A stretch of 14,320 bases of DNA from Vulcanisaeta sp. UBA163 (GTDB lineage: Archaea > Thermoproteota > Thermoprotei > Thermoproteales > Thermocladiaceae): positions 1 through 14,320 of the forward strand of contig DAJV01000093.1 of the NCBI GenBank assembly GCA_002496475.1. Reading direction: 5' to 3'. Below the pieces are notes generated by a model that saw only the letters and a program-made list of their open reading frames with translations, did not search any database and had not been told where the DNA came from. The translations under genes were made by a program, and so were the position numbers. Positions 13,277-14,320 of this stretch are shown here, piece after piece (position 1 is the stretch's first letter; every line of letters starts with the position of its first letter).

Positions 13277-14320
13277 GTGAAATTTAACCATGAGGTGATT
13301 AATGAGGACTCCAACATAGCCCTTGTGATCCTATGGGGTAGTATTGACCAGGTTAAGGAATTATTGGGGGACTCGATGAGGCTTGTGGGCATCATTGGTA
13401 ATCTATATACGCCAATTGGCATTAATTACCTGATTAGTACATTGGCTAGGATGAATTGGATTGATACATTGATAGTGTATGGTATTGACTATAATGGCGT
13501 TGGTGAGAGGCTTATTCAATTTTTTAAAGATGGAGGACTTGACGTACTACTCGTAGATAGGGACGTTGCTGATAAAATTAGGTCCACAGTGAAGATAATA
13601 GACCTGAGGGATGCATTTAGGTCACGTGACATCAATACATTGGTAAGGGTTATCCATGAAAATTATAGACCGGGGCGTAGCCCAGTCAGGCCATTAATTA
13701 ATGTTGAGATCAACGAACATGAGTATGATGATGGCTGGACTATACCATTAGTCGGCGGATTCATATATGAGAAGGATACCTACAGGTCCTGGGTCAAGCT
13801 TGTTGATTTAGTGCTGAATTACGGCTTTGATAAGGATGACTATAAGGAGTTAATATCACCATTAGTGGTTATAGACTCAATGGGCAAGCCACACCCATTC
13901 AGAAGGCTCAGTGAGTCTGGGCTCAGAGGCTTTGAGCCTCCCATTGAAGCTGTTAATACCGTAATTAAGAAACTAAGGGAGAATCCGCATTCAATGGCCG
14001 CTACCTATTATGGAGGTGATTACTTGGCCCAAGGAGTCATAAGTGGCGATTACTATAATCAATTTGTTTACCTGAGTAGCGTTGATGCATTCAATGACTG
14101 GTGTAGGCAATTGTACAGGTGGTGGTCATTGGCAAAGAGGATCGTTGAGACGTTGAACAGGGAGTTCAATGCCTGGTACAGCGTGGGCTCCATCGCCATA
14201 ATACCATTCTCAGCCAGGATATACGCCAAGGACTTGGGTAGGGCTAGGGAATTCGTGAAGAGGAATACCAGCGTCTTCGGGGAATTCGTGGAGGATCCAA
14301 GGGGCAACTTCCTAATCACG
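13277..14320 (+). CDS. Fusion of MtrA-like (DUF4346-like) and thymidylate-synthase-like domains, 3' end cut by window
   Basis: The frame is open for 348 codons from GTG 13277 to the window edge; the C-terminus is missing. Residues about 35-112 (VGIIGNLYTPIGINYLIST, then IDTLIVYGIDYNGVGERLIQFF) resemble the A subunit of methyl-tetrahydromethanopterin:CoM methyltransferase and the related DUF4346 domain. Residues about 140-330 resemble archaeal thymidylate synthase (ThyA): VYLSSVDAFNDW (264-275) falls where RSxDxF is expected, and SVGSIAIIPFSARIY (302-316) where the dUMP-sugar segment (GSLxIxxxSxHIY type) is expected. The only visible cysteine is C276, not in a PPC context, and the phosphate-binding Arg before Ser-Ser is Leu. 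So the canonical nucleophile and phosphate ligand appear lost or moved. It may be a divergent thymidylate synthase or a C1-transfer enzyme with another substrate. The domain calls are from memory of motifs. Confidence 0.75.
   Translation, partial: MKFNHEVINEDSNIALVILWGSIDQVKELLGDSMRLVGIIGNLYTPIGINYLISTLARMNWIDTLIVYGIDYNGVGERLIQFFKDGGLDVLLVDRDVADKIRSTVKIIDLRDAFRSRDINTLVRVIHENYRPGRSPVRPLINVEINEHEYDDGWTIPLVGGFIYEKDTYRSWVKLVDLVLNYGFDKDDYKELISPLVVIDSMGKPHPFRRLSESGLRGFEPPIEAVNTVIKKLRENPHSMAATYYGGDYLAQGVISGDYYNQFVYLSSVDAFNDWCRQLYRWWSLAKRIVETLNREFNAWYSVGSIAIIPFSARIYAKDLGRAREFVKRNTSVFGEFVEDPRGNFLIT

Overview
The window reads as a thermophilic crenarchaeon, most likely Thermoproteaceae (a Vulcanisaeta- or Caldivirga-like genome). 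This is inferred from protein character and from AGG/ATA-rich codon use at moderate GC. Most genes at the head of a transcription unit have a TATA-like box about 20-33 nt upstream of the start codon, with little or no leader. Genes inside operons instead carry GGTG-type Shine-Dalgarno motifs. No rRNA, tRNA, CRISPR array, insertion sequence or origin was seen.

Layout. (1) 1-876: the 3' part of an unidentified charged, helical protein, then a small winged-helix protein with a Cys cluster, both on +. (2) 912-2920, minus strand: sucC-sucD, the two succinyl-CoA synthetase subunits, overlapping or nearly touching. (3) 2921-3337: 417 bp without an intact gene, holding promoters and a possible frameshifted gene remnant on the minus strand. 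(4) 3338-4592: a small helical protein of unknown function (+) whose 3' end overlaps by 8 bp the 3' end of a membrane-anchored winged-helix regulator (-). (5) 4645-5961: S-adenosylhomocysteine hydrolase (-). (6) 6013-7116: a MalK/GlcV-type sugar ABC transporter ATPase (-), divergent from (7) 7272-9554, a large cytosolic GH15-like glycosidase (+). The 155-bp divergent spacer contains a 9-bp inverted repeat around the glycosidase promoter. (8) 9603-12576: a compact pyrimidine operon pyrB-pyrI-pyrE-pyrD (+). (9) 12601-13230: an M50 (site-2 protease-like) membrane metallopeptidase (+). (10) 13277 to the end: a 3'-truncated two-domain protein with an MtrA-like (DUF4346-like) N-terminal part and a thymidylate-synthase-like C-terminal part (+).

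How the genes fit together. pyrBIED supplies four steps or subunits of UMP synthesis: the catalytic and regulatory chains of aspartate transcarbamoylase, orotate phosphoribosyltransferase and dihydroorotate dehydrogenase. carAB, pyrC and pyrF are not in the window. SucCD belongs to the citric acid cycle or related dicarboxylate cycles. The sugar ABC ATPase and the glycosidase form a plausible carbohydrate uptake and breakdown pair, although no permease or binding protein is present. SAH hydrolase recycles the product of SAM-dependent methylation. The least conventional gene is the last one: its thymidylate-synthase-like half shows no cysteine at the expected nucleophile position in the visible part.
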